This document shows, in pieces, positions 1-11,716 of a stretch of 64,000 nt of DNA (position 1 is the stretch's first letter; every line of letters begins with the position of its first letter). The notes beneath the pieces were generated by a model. That model was not told the DNA's origin. It saw nothing but the letters and a program-made list of their open reading frames with translations, and did no database searches. The position numbers and the translations under genes were made by a program. The DNA is from Arenicola marina. Its lineage: Eukaryota; Annelida; Polychaeta; Arenicolidae. Location of the stretch: positions 14,515,911 to 14,579,910 of the forward strand of contig OZ025256.1 in NCBI GenBank assembly GCA_964019135.1. Reading direction: 5' to 3'.

Positions 1-1052
1 ATTGACGCTGACTGGTCTTGCCATAACTAGAACAGCTTCATATTAATATTATTATGTCATATGATTCCACTGATAGACGCTGATACATACTCAATAATGA
101 CACCACACGAAGCAGGAAGCCGTGACTCTAGTCACGCGGGATTATGTAGGCGATGGGATATTTGATCGTTAAAGGCAGGTGGGGAAAACCTATAATGTTA
201 ATGTCCGGAAAGGGAGAAAAATACGAACAGTACCTATTACATCATGGGCGGATCTAGTACACGAGGTTTTTTTTCTATCCAAGAGAAAAGGCTGAGTGCC
301 TGAAGTAAGCCGATTCCCGAGTAAACTGATATTCTCTCTGCACCGAACTTTAACTCCGGTCCCGACTCAAACGCTGCCACTAATTCAGAAATGCACTGTA
401 CAATAACACCTCCCCCTCCCCCTCCCCCCATGATCGTCAGGAAATTAGTCCCTGAAGCTTGTCATAATTTCTGAGATCTGTTATGGACCATTCTGGGAGA
501 TTCTATATTACTCTCTCCAAATCTTTGGATTGACGATGCGAAGGTGAAATGCCCATCCCTCATTTAAGGGGGCAAGTATAGTGTTATACATCTCGTCCTA
601 AGGTATCAATTAGAGACCGCCTGCCAATGTAGGTCATATCTACGCCTTTTGGTGCTGATTAATTTCTCGTGTCAAATTTATTTTGCATTGTAAACCCAAT
701 GAATTTGATTCCCTGAACCTGTTTGAAATTGCGATTCGAGCACAAACCTACAACACAGACCATTGTAGAACTAATACAAGGAATTGTATTGTGGAATCAT
801 GCCAGTCAATTGCCTACGCACGATGGTAGCTCCTGGATGTTTCATGGACTGCATTATTGTAAATTAATCCCTCAGTTGTTACATTCATAGTGTCTGTGTT
901 ACCTTGTTTGTTTGCGAATAATGGGTGGAAATTAAACTGCTAAGAGACAGACTATGGTCCATGTTACCCCACGGATTGTACTGAATAATAAATGTGACCT
1001 TGCCTCTGCTAGCAAGGTCGTTTCATGCGGGCAGAGAGGGCGACAACTAAGT
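1..1052. other. Non-coding stretch, no gene recognised
   Basis: I see no convincing exon, RNA gene or element end here. A C-rich tract lies near 410-428. The sequence is AT-leaning and mostly unique. Confidence 0.5.
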
Positions 1053-1531
1053 AGAATACAGTAAATGCTAGGATAATGTGAGGGCAAATACAGTGAATGC
1101 TAGGATAATGTGAGGGCAGAATACAGTAAATGCTAGGATAATGTGAGGGCAGAATACAGTAAATGCTAGGATAATGTGAGGGCAAATACAGTGAATGCTA
1201 GGATAATGTGAGGGCAGAATACAGTAAATGCTAGGATAATGTGAGGGCAAATACAGTAAATGCTAGGATAATGTGAGGGCAGAATACAGTAAATGCTAGG
1301 ATAATGTGAGGGCAGAATACAGTAAATGCTAGGATAATGTGAGGGCAGAATACAGTGAATGCTAGGATAATGTGAGGGCAGAATACAGTGAATGCTAGGA
1401 TAATGTGAGGGCAGAATACAGTGAATGCTAGGATAATGTGAGGGCAAATCGTGCTAGGATAATGTGAGGGCAAATCGTGCTAGGATAATGTGAGGGCAAA
1501 TCGTGCTAGGATAATGTGAGGGCAAATCGTG
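1053..1531. repeat. Minisatellite, 31-32 bp unit
   Basis: About 15 units of a 31-32 bp motif containing ATGCTAGGATAATGTGAGGG. Two spacer variants (GGGCAGAATACAGT and GGGCAAATACAGT) are interspersed. The last units, from about 1450, shorten to 26 bp. Open frames on the minus strand through it are periodic peptides with no sign of a real protein. Confidence 0.93.
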
Positions 1532-1854
1532 TAAAGTCGTGCTTATTACCTGAACCTAGATGGCGGCGTTCTTTAGAAAAAGCGCAAGGCTACATTTCAT
1601 TTTAATTCCCCTCCAGCATTGGTTACAAATACCATACATGAATTGACATTGAGAGTTCATAATACGCCAAGGATGATTCTTGCACGTATGTCTGTGGAAG
1701 AACATGTAACGTGTCGTCCCTGGGCCCGCCACTTCGTCCCCCCCCCCCACTCCCCATTGAGCACGTCGTGAAGTCTCATATTGGTCGGTCGGTCTAAGAT
1801 CACATGAAGACCATTTTATGACAAAATAGTTTGGTTGCAATCAGGTTTTACTTT
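1532..1854. other. Spacer between two satellites
   Basis: Unique sequence with a C-run near 1740-1750. No exon or RNA gene recognised. Confidence 0.45.
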
Positions 1855-2792
1855 AGACGTCCCAGGTACGTCTTAATTCAGAAGCCCCACGTACGTCTTA
1901 ATTCAGACGTCGCACGTACGTCTTAATTCAGACGTCGCACGTACGTCTTAATTCAGACGTCGCACGTACGTCCTAATTCAGACGTCGCACGTACGTCCTA
2001 ATTCAGACGTCGCACGTACGTCTTAATTCAGACGTCGCCCGTACGTCCTAATTCAGACGTCGCACGTAGTCCTAATTCAGAAGCCCCACGTACGTCTTAA
2101 TTCAGACGTCCCACGTACGTCCTTATTCAGACGCCCCACGTACGTCTTAATTCAGACGTCGCACGTACGTCCTAATTCAGACGTCCCACGTACGTCCTAA
2201 ATCAGACGTCCCACGTACGTCCTAATTCAGACGACGCACGTACGTCCTAATTCAGACGACGCACGTACGTCCTAATTCAGACGACGCACGTACGTCCTAA
2301 TTCAGACGTCGCACGTACGTCTTAATTCAGACGTCGCACGTACGTCCTAATTCAGACGACGCACGCACGTCTTAATTCAGACGTCGCACGTACGTCTTAA
2401 TTCAGACGTCGCACGTACGTCTTAATTCAGACGTCGCACGTACGTCCCAATTCAGACGACGCACGTACGTCTTAATTCAGACGTCGCACGTACGTCTTAA
2501 TTCAGACGACGCACGTACGTCATAATTCAGACGTCGCACGTAGTCCTAAATCAGACGACGCACGTACGTCCTAATTCAGACGACGCACGTACGTCCTAAT
2601 TCAGACGACGCACGTAGTCCTAAATCAGACGTCCCACGTACGTCCTAATTCAGACGTCGCACGTAGTCCTAATTCAGACGACGCACGTACGTCCTAATTC
2701 AGACGACGCACGTACGTCCTAATTCAGACGACGCACGTAGTCCTAAATCAGACGTCCCACGTACGTCCTAATTCAGACGTCGCACGTACGCG
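1855..2792. repeat. Minisatellite, 25 bp unit with nested palindromes
   Basis: About 37 units of 25 bp. Most contain the palindrome ACGTACGT, the spacer CTTAATTCA or CCTAATTCA, and the palindrome GACGTC (variant GACGAC). Some units lose bases (CACGTAGTCC). The array is dense in CpG against AT-leaning flanks. Confidence 0.95.
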
Positions 2793-4508
2793 TGTTGACA
2801 TGGACAACTGGAATGGTGAACGTCCACCACGCGTCCTAACTTGGTCTGTATTTGTTTCAGGCCGATAAATACATGCATATGAAGTTCATGGGCTTAATGT
2901 AGATCTATGTCGGCGAGCCAGACGTGATATCAAAGATATACTGCGTACCAAACTTAAGCACATGTAAATGTTGGGAGTCACATTTTTCGCTACGGACGCC
3001 ATTTTGGGGGTTCTCCGTTTCCACCATTGGGTGGTTATGATACCCATCGCCATCGTGACCCTGTCATCACTTATCCCATTATATCCTGAATGGATCTCTG
3101 ATATATGTTCACTTCTTTGTTCTACTTATTTATATTAGCATCTTGACGAGAATGCTTCCAACAGAAGATATATACATGGAAGATGTTTGAATAACTACGT
3201 CTTTTAGACCTCGTGCTGAACAGTCACGTCTGGAAACGACGTCCTGAGGACGTCTTCCCGACCAGAGTGTGCCCACCAATCGCAGCGGGAAAAGGATCCC
3301 TTTGTATTCAATGGCTATTATCTGCCATTTTGTTGGGAGGATGCGACTCATATTCTGCGGTACTATGCAATCGATGAAATGATAATTATATGTAATTTAA
3401 TGTCATTTATGCGCGTAAGAAACCGCAATCCATGCAAGGCATATAACAAGTTAGGCACGTATGTTTTGAAAATGAACGTTTTGGTAAGTCATCGGTTGTT
3501 TTTCATTATTTCTATTTGTTCTTTTTCAAATGTTTGTTATTCAAAAGCGCTTTTATATGTTATTTCGTCTTTACACCCAAGCCGGGAGAAAATCCACATA
3601 GTTATTTTTCATAAGTATATCGTCGTGGCACATTCCATTGACGCCTGCGATAAAATACTTCAGTTAATTAAATCACACTGTAGCAATGAAAAACAAAATA
3701 CACGAAACAAGGCAATACTACTAGTTAAATGGACACCAGGTCGCATAGCACGGGCAGTACAGGTTCAAACAGCATAGGAAGAATAATAGTATAAGTATGT
3801 AGAGGCAGGCAGACTTGTACAACAAAGCAGGTGATCCTATCTGCTAATTAATGGTCCGAATAAACAACTAAGCCATATAATACAGCAATCCTGTTTTTAT
3901 TCAATGGCGTAAAGCACAAGACGTCATGGGTCGAGCTCTATGAAATACGAGGGCGGAGGGTTTGCACCTCCCCCCCCCCCACCCTTCCATAATAATTGCA
4001 CCGAACTTTGACCAAAGTATGCGCACCAAGAGACCTCCAATTTCTGAACGGCAATAGTTCAAACCGTCCTGCGCAAGGTGAGTATGTGGGGGTGGGGTGA
4101 CGGTATCGTCTGTCTGTGTTATTCGACATACGGCGCCCCATACGTCCATGGTTACTTCACCGATCACTATTGATTATATTTAACGATCACCGTTATTAAC
4201 AAGAAACGTTATACGAAAATTCTATACATCAATGGTAAATATATCGAATACCGAAAAAATATACCAACACAATATATAGATATATATATATCCATATATC
4301 AGTGATAAATGTAACAAATACACCCACCTAATTCAAACATAATTAATTGTTCGTGTTATAATTAAGCTTATTGTATGCCGTATGACCGACTCGGGCAAGA
4401 AAGGTGACATAACTGTGCGAGCGGCACAGAAAACTCCAAGGTTAATGGCACGGCACGAAGGAGTTATGACAGGTTAACAAGCAAAGCGCGTAATTTCAGT
4501 GCCGCCAC
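2793..4508. other. Intergenic stretch 3' of the amine oxidase
   Basis: No gene recognised. A 132-codon open frame at 3379-3777 (plus) resembles nothing I know. The stretch 3945-4115 is a C-rich/G-rich patch sharing the phrase CACCGAACTTT with 340-352, perhaps a shared dispersed repeat. The part nearest 4508 probably holds the 3' UTR of the minus-strand oxidase gene. Confidence 0.45.
3896..3901 (-). promoter_or_regulatory. Candidate polyadenylation signal of the amine oxidase gene
   Basis: TTTATT on the plus strand reads AATAAA on the minus strand, about 610 bp past the oxidase stop codon. It is the first such hexamer I noticed downstream. No cleavage-site evidence is available. Confidence 0.35.
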
Positions 4509-6470
4509 CTACAGAAAGAGCAGGGAACCAACGGCTGCAATGGCTGCCCAGAGCAGTATGTTGTCACTGCGCATGCTCGGCGTCGAACTGACTAGCGTGA
4601 ACCTACAAGAGCCGTCGTCCATCTGCGCACGCGCATCGTAGTTGTCGGCCTTGATGTATTTGCACCCCCTAGCGGCGAACGGCGGAACGAAGGGCTCCTC
4701 GGCGCACTCCTCAGATTGCCTGAGACAATCCAGAAGTTGCTGCGTCTGGATCAGCCCGGCGTCGTAGGCTCCGTGCAGTAACCCGCTGTAGCTCTTGGAA
4801 GTCGCGTCTCCGGAGAAGTGGATCCGGCCGACAGGGGCGCGCAAGGCCTCATGGGAAAAATCAGAGTATCCGGGAGGCCAGGAACTGAAGCTGCCTCGGA
4901 AGAGCGGGTCGGTGCCCCAGCGAGGGACCAGGATGTTGGCCGGCTCCGGAAGAGAATCCCCGTACATGGCTCTCAGGACGTTCATGATTTCCGCCTGGAT
5001 CTCGGCATCCGACATGCTCTCCATCAGGACGGCCTCCTCGCCGGTCAAGACCACTTGCAGGACCCGGTTCCCGTCCAGCAGTTTGTCGAAGTTCTGCCAG
5101 ATTTGGAAGAAGCCGTATTTCTTCCCGGCGTACACGATAAACTCCGAGTCGTCCCAAAACTGATCGATGTCGTCCGCAAACTTCACATAGATATTGGTGT
5201 AGGCGACGAATGACAGCTGCTGAATGCTGTCGGTCTTCCACCCGGGTAAAGCCGGCACGAAGGTGACGTCACCGCCCTGCAGAACGCCCAAGCTGAAGGT
5301 CACGACGGCATACTCCCCGACATACGTCATCCCAGATGATGACGTCACGATCACGTGTGTGGCGTTCTGCTCCACGCGCTCAACGACCTCATTGAGAACC
5401 AACCGCTCGTCTTGGCTGGTAAGAAACTCCTCCGCTAGCGACGTCACTATCTTCTCCAGGCCGCCATTTTGGTCGATGGAGACGAAATCGACATCTTCAA
5501 AATGGTTGTAGGTTTCCATGAAGTACTTGCGCAGACTGGCCTCCCCCGGTCGAGTCGCCACCTCGAAGTCGATCTCGAAGAACTGGAGGGCGAGGTCCAG
5601 GGCGTCCTGGGGGCTCCAGCCGCCGAGCCGGAGCCCCACCTTCTGGGAGGTGTCCGGGCGGTACAAGCTGCGGTCCTCACGAGACATGTTGTAGGACAAT
5701 TCGCTGGCGAACTCCACCGCGATATCCAGAGCGCCATAGCGCTCCCATGCCTCATCTAGGGAGAACACAAAGTAGCAAAAATAGAAATAAGCTGATTCAG
5801 CAAATTTTCCTTTTCCAGCGAGGTTAATGACCCACGCTACGAGTAATGGCAATAATGCGATTCCTGCAAACTTCATCCGCGGGGTAACAACGCCAAAACA
5901 GCTGATTCAGCCAATTTCTCTTGCAACATTGTTAATTGCCTGTCCTTAAATCAATTCAATTTCATTTAGGAAAAACAGCAACGAAACACATACGCTGGAA
6001 TTTAGCGCTTCCAGTGACCTGGCTGCTTGGTCATAGCTGTCAAATAAAATGCATACACATCATAGTTATTGTCGGCATGACGATAGTAAATATTAAATGC
6101 CAATCTGATATGCGCCACAATATTTTAAAACCCGTGCATTAGAACCAAGTCTAAAACAAACCCGTGACGTCCATGCCCTTTGCGTCCCTGAACGTCGTAG
6201 CATCAAAGTCAGCCGCCACGATTTCCACTCCATACTGCTCTGCCAAGGTCAAGACAGGGTTGTCGAAGGCCCCGTTCAACTTCTTTCCGCCCTGGATGAA
6301 CATTGACCCGGCCTCGATCGTTTGACCTTCAAAGGTGACGGACTTGACCCGACCCCCGATGCGGGATGAACCTTCAATGATGATGAAGTCCTCTTCGCCC
6401 TCCTGCTGGAGGGTCCGGGCGGTTACCATTCCGGAGAGACCTGCTCCCAGCACCAACACCTTGGCGGATT
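4509..6470 (-). CDS. Flavin-dependent polyamine/amine oxidase, two exons seen, 5' exon missing
   Basis: The likely role is FAD-dependent oxidation of polyamines or related amines, releasing H2O2. Exon A is 6470-6162 and the last exon is 5755-4509. The acceptor TTTGCCTTCAG precedes AATCCGCC, the donor is GTTTGT, and the next acceptor is TTCTCCCTAG. Both junctions are phase 1. Exon A opens with the dinucleotide-binding motif VLVLGAGLSG, then EGSSRIGGR. The long exon ends with the family's second FAD motif, HFSGDATSKSYSGLLHGAYD, as in spermine/polyamine oxidases. A hydrophobic C-terminal tail (LLWAAIAAVGSLLFL) suggests a membrane or GPI anchor, so the product is probably secreted or surface-bound. 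About 517 residues are visible. The start and signal-peptide exon should lie above 6470, but I could not find it; SINE and MITE insertions at 6683-7190 may lie in that intron. Exact substrate is not decidable. Confidence 0.85.
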
Positions 6471-6682
6471 CTGAAGGCAAACCATGCATGGAGCATTCAA
6501 AAAGTGTTCACCCTAATGGAGAAATTAATGGAATGGTGTCATTAGAGCCGCTGTTTTGCTGTTATACGTCTAAACTGTGCCAATTAAGGAGCCTGCTGGG
6601 GCGACGAAGGATGAACGGATCACATATGTCCCAGATTAGGTGCCTTCGGACTCGGAATATTTAGATTTAAAGTGGATGGAGA

Positions 6683-7190
6683 TTCGTGGGTTGGTTAGTC
6701 AGGACGCTTTAATCAATTTTGGTCATATCGCGTCAAAGGGAGAAGGGAGGGAGAGTGGAGCTATGTTTCCGGGGTAAACCCCCTACAAAGAAAGCCATGG
6801 GATATTTATCCTGCGACCACACAGACGTGGCCACAGCAGGGCTCGAACCGCCGATCCACGTGCCGTTAGGCTCTCAGGTGACCAGGGGCCGTATTTATAA
6901 TCGCCACTTAGGCTACGCCACTAGACTTAGCGCTAAGTGGAAGATTTGTCGAGCGATTGCCGGGTTCAAAATACATAAGTAGTCTTCCAAAAAATGAATT
7001 TTCTGAATAAAGAAAGTGCTAGAACTATATTGAAGAGAATTTCTTGATCATGAGCACCACCACAACGAGCTGGTGAGGCTAAGACGAAAATGCACTTTTC
7101 GTGCGTAATTTACGAGGGAATTATGAATACGGCCCCAGCAGAGCACTCAATACGAGCGCTCTAGCCCACTGAGCTATCGCGCCGGCCCAA
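6683..7190 (-). mobile_element. tRNA-derived SINE (family A), interrupted by a MITE
   Basis: On the minus strand it starts with a tRNA-like head (GATAGCTCAGTGGGCTAGAG, A-box-like), has a B-box-like GGTTCGAGCCC, and ends in a CCAA-type tail. The target duplication AAAGTGGATGGAGA is perfect at 6669-6682 and 7191-7204. Without the 250-bp insertion at 6886-7135 plus its 3-bp duplication it is 255 bp, matching the other copies. Confidence 0.9.
6886..7135. mobile_element. 250-bp MITE nested in a SINE
   Basis: Terminal inverted repeats GGGCCGTATTTATAA and GGGCCGTATTCATAA (one mismatch in 15) flank the insert. CAG is duplicated on both sides (6883-6885 and 7136-7138). No coding sequence. A 3-bp duplication fits PIF/Harbinger-like elements, but the family is not certain. 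Confidence 0.82.
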
Positions 7191-7204
7191 AAAGTGGATG
7201 GAGA

Positions 7205-8811
7205 GCGCTTATTTTCAAATACACTATTGTTTGTGACTTGATACAACTGCATAAGGCTATGTACCAACACGTACGTAACAACACAATTTAATTGTGCTGC
7301 TGCAGCCCCATCCAACACGGAGTAAACGTAGTCACTCTCCGATCACGGTACCGGGGGGGGGGGGGTGGGGTACGCTCGAAATGAGCCTACTATTGAAGTG
7401 CGGACTTTCCCTTACTTTGATTTTGCCCATTCTGGGCGGCCACTTCACACAGCAGCGTCGCCGCCAAGGTCAAGGTCAAGAGAGACTGCCACAGCGTCAT
7501 CCCGCGTCGTCCTTTCAGAGAAATACAAACAAATATGACAGTACGTTGAAGGAATTAAGCGAGCGTGAATACACACCCGCTGTATTCATTGGTTGTTCGT
7601 ATATCTCCCACTTATTGCGGCCCAAGACATGCTTTAGAAAATCTTCTGAACGAGTTACGTACGCATCAATTGGACCTGTAAACTTTACGTACCAGAATGC
7701 AGCAATTTTTTTCCCCAAGTCGTGTCTCCTTCTCGTGGTATATACCAGCCACCCAACGCACACTCTCTCACGGAGCTACCACCTTACATAGGTATGTATA
7801 CATCGTATTCTATTGGCCGTGTCTGGTGCAGGAGCAGTCATGAACCGTGGCCGACGCGCGCATCCAACCTTGCCCACCACCCCGAGGTGAGAACGATACA
7901 TACAGATATATTGCAGGGATGTTGTAGGGGAGGGAGGACCGGAGGGCGGGGGGGAGGTAAGGGGACCTAACGAGCTGCATTCGAGCGTAGAGGGGGTTGG
8001 TATGCGAGGCCTCCAGCGTCCATTTTCACCCCAACTTTGACCTCGTGTTTCAGACCATCTTGGATGGGGGTCGGGGGGGGGGGGCAAATCTATAGGCAAC
8101 TTTGACCCCGAGACCAGCAATATAATACCGGAGTGAATGTATGGTGCGGATCAAATTAGAGGGTGGGGAGATATTATTTGAATTTGTTTATGCCTGGTCC
8201 ACAATAATTTAAAAGCATGCATTAGGATCTCAGCTGTAGGAACTACAGCAGTTTTTGGCCTCAGAGAGAAGTATGTATCGTATGGACGTCCATGGGGCGT
8301 TAGGAGCAAAAAAACATACCCTGCTACGTACGTAATGCTAACATGCTTGGCTGCACCCCAATAAGCAATACTGGCTGGACTGGGCTACGTATGCGACCGG
8401 TCACCGTGTGACACTGTTGGGGGTCTAGCCGTGGCCAGCCACCCGTTAAAACACCTCCGTCAATTCAACCCTGCATGGTACGGACACAAACACAAAGAGC
8501 TAGAGAAAACTAGGCCCTCGATCACGATCGAATCGACAACTTGAGTAGAATGGGACCGAAGTGTTGTTGTTTACGTGACCCGGTCATGTCATATATGGAC
8601 CATTGACATTTCATATATATTTAGAACTGGTGTGTGTCGTGATGGCCTCAAGTACATGAAGGTTCTTATAAACAGCAGGTTTCTCTGAATTTGTTGAGAC
8701 TGTTTGAGAACTTGGGAGAGTCGTTGAATGAGCCATCGAATAGGTCACCAGGCGAACACACAGGTCGGTCTGTGGGTTTCTCCAGCCAGGTACACTGATC
8801 CCTCTAAAGCT
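7205..8811. other. Non-coding stretch, no gene recognised
   Basis: Contains G-runs near 7350-7370 and 8070-8090. No exon with convincing splice sites was seen on either strand. It could hold the unseen first exon of the amine oxidase, but I found no signal-peptide-like frame with a donor. Confidence 0.4.
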
Positions 8812-9139
8812 GGCCGGTTTCATGTAGCAGTCATAATAGGCAGTCATGAATAGCGCAGTTTACGACCAGGCACGGTCATAGCGCCAAGTCTCGGTTTTAT
8901 GTAGCGGTCATAGCCGCCTACACTTAGTAAATTGTTCATAGTGGCGGTCTTAACTTATGACAGCTACCTACCCCCCAGTCTTAACGAAGCTATGACCGAG
9001 CAAGAGCCATTTGTTAACATGTACAAGTGTGTATTAACTGGCATATTGCAGGATCACGATGCAAGTAAAACGAATATGCACATATTAGGGCAAAAGTAAA
9101 AGTCAACAATGTATTTTAATACTGAGCCATTTAATGCAT

Positions 9140-10615
9140 AGTCATAGCCCAGCAACCAGAGCTATAGCCCGACGCCCGGAGCCATAACCCGACGCCCAGG
9201 GCCTTACCCTGGCGCCCGGAGTCATAGCCCGACGCCCGGAGCCTTACCCCGGTGCCCGGAGCCTTACCCCGGTGCCCGGAGCCTTACCCCGGTGCCCGGA
9301 GCCTTACCCCGACGCCCGGAGCCTTAGCCCCGCCCCCGTGGCCTTACCCCGGCGCCCGGAGCCTTACTCCGGCGCCCGGAGCCATATCCCGGAGCGATAG
9401 CCCGGGGCGATAGCCCGGGACGACAGCCCGGGGCGATAGCCCGCAGCATTAGCTCGGAGCCACAGCCCGAAGCCGTAGCCCGGAACCATAGCCCTGCGAC
9501 CGCTCGGAGCCATAGCCCGGCGCTCGAAGTTATAGCCCGGCGCTCGGAGCCATAGCTCGGCGCCCGGAGCCATAGTCCGGCGCCCGGAGCCTTATACTGG
9601 GGACTGGAGCCATAGCCCGGCGCCCAGAGCCTTACCCCGGCGCCCGGGGCCTTAACCCTGGGACCGGAGTCATAACCCGGAGCGATAGCCCGGAGCCATA
9701 GCCCGGAGCCATAGCCCGAAGCCATAGCCCGGAGCCATATCCCGGAGCGATAGCCCGGAGCTACATCCCGGAGTTATATCATGGAGCCATACCCCGGAGC
9801 CATATCCAGGAACGACAGTCCGGAGCCATAGCCCGGCTTTTAGAGCCATAGCCCGAAGCCATAGCCCGGAGCCATATCAAAGAGCCATATCCAGGAGCTA
9901 TAGCCCGGAGCCATAGCCCGGAACTATAGCCCGGAGTTATATCCCGGTGCCATAGCCCGGAGCCACATCCCGGAGTTATATCCCGGAGCCATAGCTCGGA
10001 GCTACATCCCGAAGTTATATCCCGGAGCCATAGCCCGGAGCCACATCCCGGAGTTATATCCCGGAGCCATAGCTCGGAGCTACATCCCGAAGTTATAGCC
10101 CGGAGCCATAGCCCGGAGCAATTGCCCGGAGCCATAGCCCGGAGCCACATCCCGGAGTTACATCCCCGACCCATAACCCGGAGCTACAGCCCGGAGCCAT
10201 AGGCCGGAGACGTAGCCCGGATTTATATCCCGGAGCCATAGCCCAGAGCCATAGCCCGGAGCCGCAGCCATGGCCCAGCGCTCCGAGCCATAGTCCGGCG
10301 CCCGAAGCCATAGCCCGGCGACCGGAGCCATAGCTCGGAGCTATAGCCCAGAGTTATATCCCGGAGCCATAGCCCGGAACCGTAGCCTGGAGTTATATCC
10401 CGGAGCCATAGCCCAGAGCCGTAGCCCAGAGCCACACCCCAGAGTCATAGCCCGGAGCCATAGCCCAAAGCATAGCCCGGAGCCATAGGCCGGCGCCCAG
10501 AGCCATAGCCCGCGCTTGGAGCCATAGCCCGCCCTTAGACTCATAGCCCGCCCTTGGAGTCGTAGCCCGCGCTTGGAGTCATAGCCCGCGCTTGGAGCCA
10601 TAGCCCAGCGCCCAG
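9140..10615. repeat. Degenerate satellite built on a 13-bp motif
   Basis: The motif AGCCATAGCCCGG and variants (AGCCTTACCCCGG, AGTTATATCCCGG, AGCCACATCCCGG) repeat over about 1.5 kb. In the left third longer GGCGCCCGG spacers alternate with them. Minus-strand open frames such as GLWLRAMAPGY repeats are a by-product. Confidence 0.9.
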
Positions 10616-10619
10616 GGTC

Positions 10620-10856
10620 GAGCTTCAGGAAGCGAGGGCGAGATCGCGAGAGAAAGATCGCCAGGGCGAGATCGCGAGAGGAAGATCGCCAGGGCGAGAT
10701 CGCGAGAACGCAAGAGGAAGATCGCCAGGGCGAAATCGCGAGATCGCGAGAGAAAGATCACCAGGGCGAGATCGCGAGAGAAAGATCACCAGGGCGAGAT
10801 CGCGAGATCGCGAGAGGAAGATCGCCAGGGCGAGATCGCGCCTGGCGAGATCGCGA
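10620..10856. repeat. Short satellite with GATCGC motifs
   Basis: About eight units near 28-36 bp with GGGCGAGATCGCGAGAG and AAGATCGCCA. It directly follows the 13-bp satellite inside the same inverted-repeat element. Confidence 0.88.
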
Positions 10857-11145
10857 GTGACACAAAAATGCTACCATACTGGACTTGTATGATGTCATTG
10901 TTTATACAGTCGGCGTGACGCCATTTCGAGGAAACACCCAGTTATGTCTAAAAATAGATGGTTCTCTACGGTCTTAGTGCCGACCGGCAGCTTTTTTGCT
11001 TATGAAACGCGGATAGTCTTAGTTTATGACCGAGTCGTTAGTATGATCAATTTAGAGTCTTAGCGCTATGTCCGGTCATACGTTAAGACCATTCTTCATG
11101 AAACCGGCCCCTGATCCTTACCGCCCACTTTGCCTTACCGTTGGT

Positions 11146-11276
11146 GACAAACATATTTTCTTGATTGCGCCAAATGTATTTTCTTCATATGGTAGGCTTC
11201 ATATAGGGATAAATGTATTTCCTTCATAGGGACAAAAAGTATTTTCTTCATTCGGACAAATGTATTTTCTTCATTG
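11146..11276. repeat. 23-bp satellite, left remnant split by an LTR element
   Basis: Five to six diverged units of the type GACAAATGTATTTTCTTCAT. The array stops at ATTG, the target duplication of the LTR element, and resumes at 19476 with ATTG. Confidence 0.82.
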
Positions 11277-11716
11277 TGTTGTAGCGACTCGTATCATGTG
11301 GTTTGAACTGGTTTATTTCCTGTAAATACAGATGGCATTGTCAAAGTACGTTAACAATGATAGAGCAGTGGACGGTCTGTCCCTGTCGATACATACAATG
11401 CAAACTCGAATACCTAATAAGAGTTCTAAATATAAAATGAGAATGGATACTAGTAGCATAAATAAAGTACGTAGGCTTACCTGTAAATACAGATGGCATT
11501 GTCAAAGTACGTTAACAATGATAGAGCAGTGGACGGTCTGTCCCTGTCGATACATACAATGCAAACTGCCGGCGTTTCGCGCCAAAGCCTATTTATAGTA
11601 GATAGTTGTGTATTGCAACTAGCAAGAAAGAACCAATCAGTGCGATTGAATCAGGGTCAAGTCAGGTCAGGTAACTATGAATAAATAACGTTGTGCGGAA
11701 GTTATTTCCTGTTACA
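11277..11716 (-). repeat. 3' LTR of the Ty3/Gypsy element
   Basis: 440 bp, the same as the partner at 19036-19475. Inside it a block of roughly 85 bp beginning CCTGTAAATACAGATGGC is present twice, so the LTR carries its own tandem duplication. Confidence 0.93.

Larger units (their letters stand above)
8812..11109. mobile_element. Non-autonomous terminal-inverted-repeat element with a satellite core
   Basis: The ends are perfect 13-bp inverted repeats, GGCCGGTTTCATG at 8812-8824 and its complement at 11097-11109. The subterminal 250-300 bp on both sides share scattered copies of GTCATA and GTCTTA motifs in opposite orientation. The middle is almost entirely tandem repeat (9140-10856). There is no transposase frame. 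Clean target duplications were not identified. The arrangement suggests an element that grew by internal satellite expansion. Confidence 0.68.

Noticed and set aside
1068-1473. Minus-strand frames with PSHYPSI repeats
   Set aside because: Translation of the 32-bp satellite.
3379-3777. A 132-codon plus frame
   Set aside because: No recognised motif, weak start context and AT-rich composition like its flanks.
9324-10601. Several minus-strand frames with GLWLRAMAPGY-like repeats
   Set aside because: They follow the 13-bp satellite inside a transposon-like element; no unique protein sequence.
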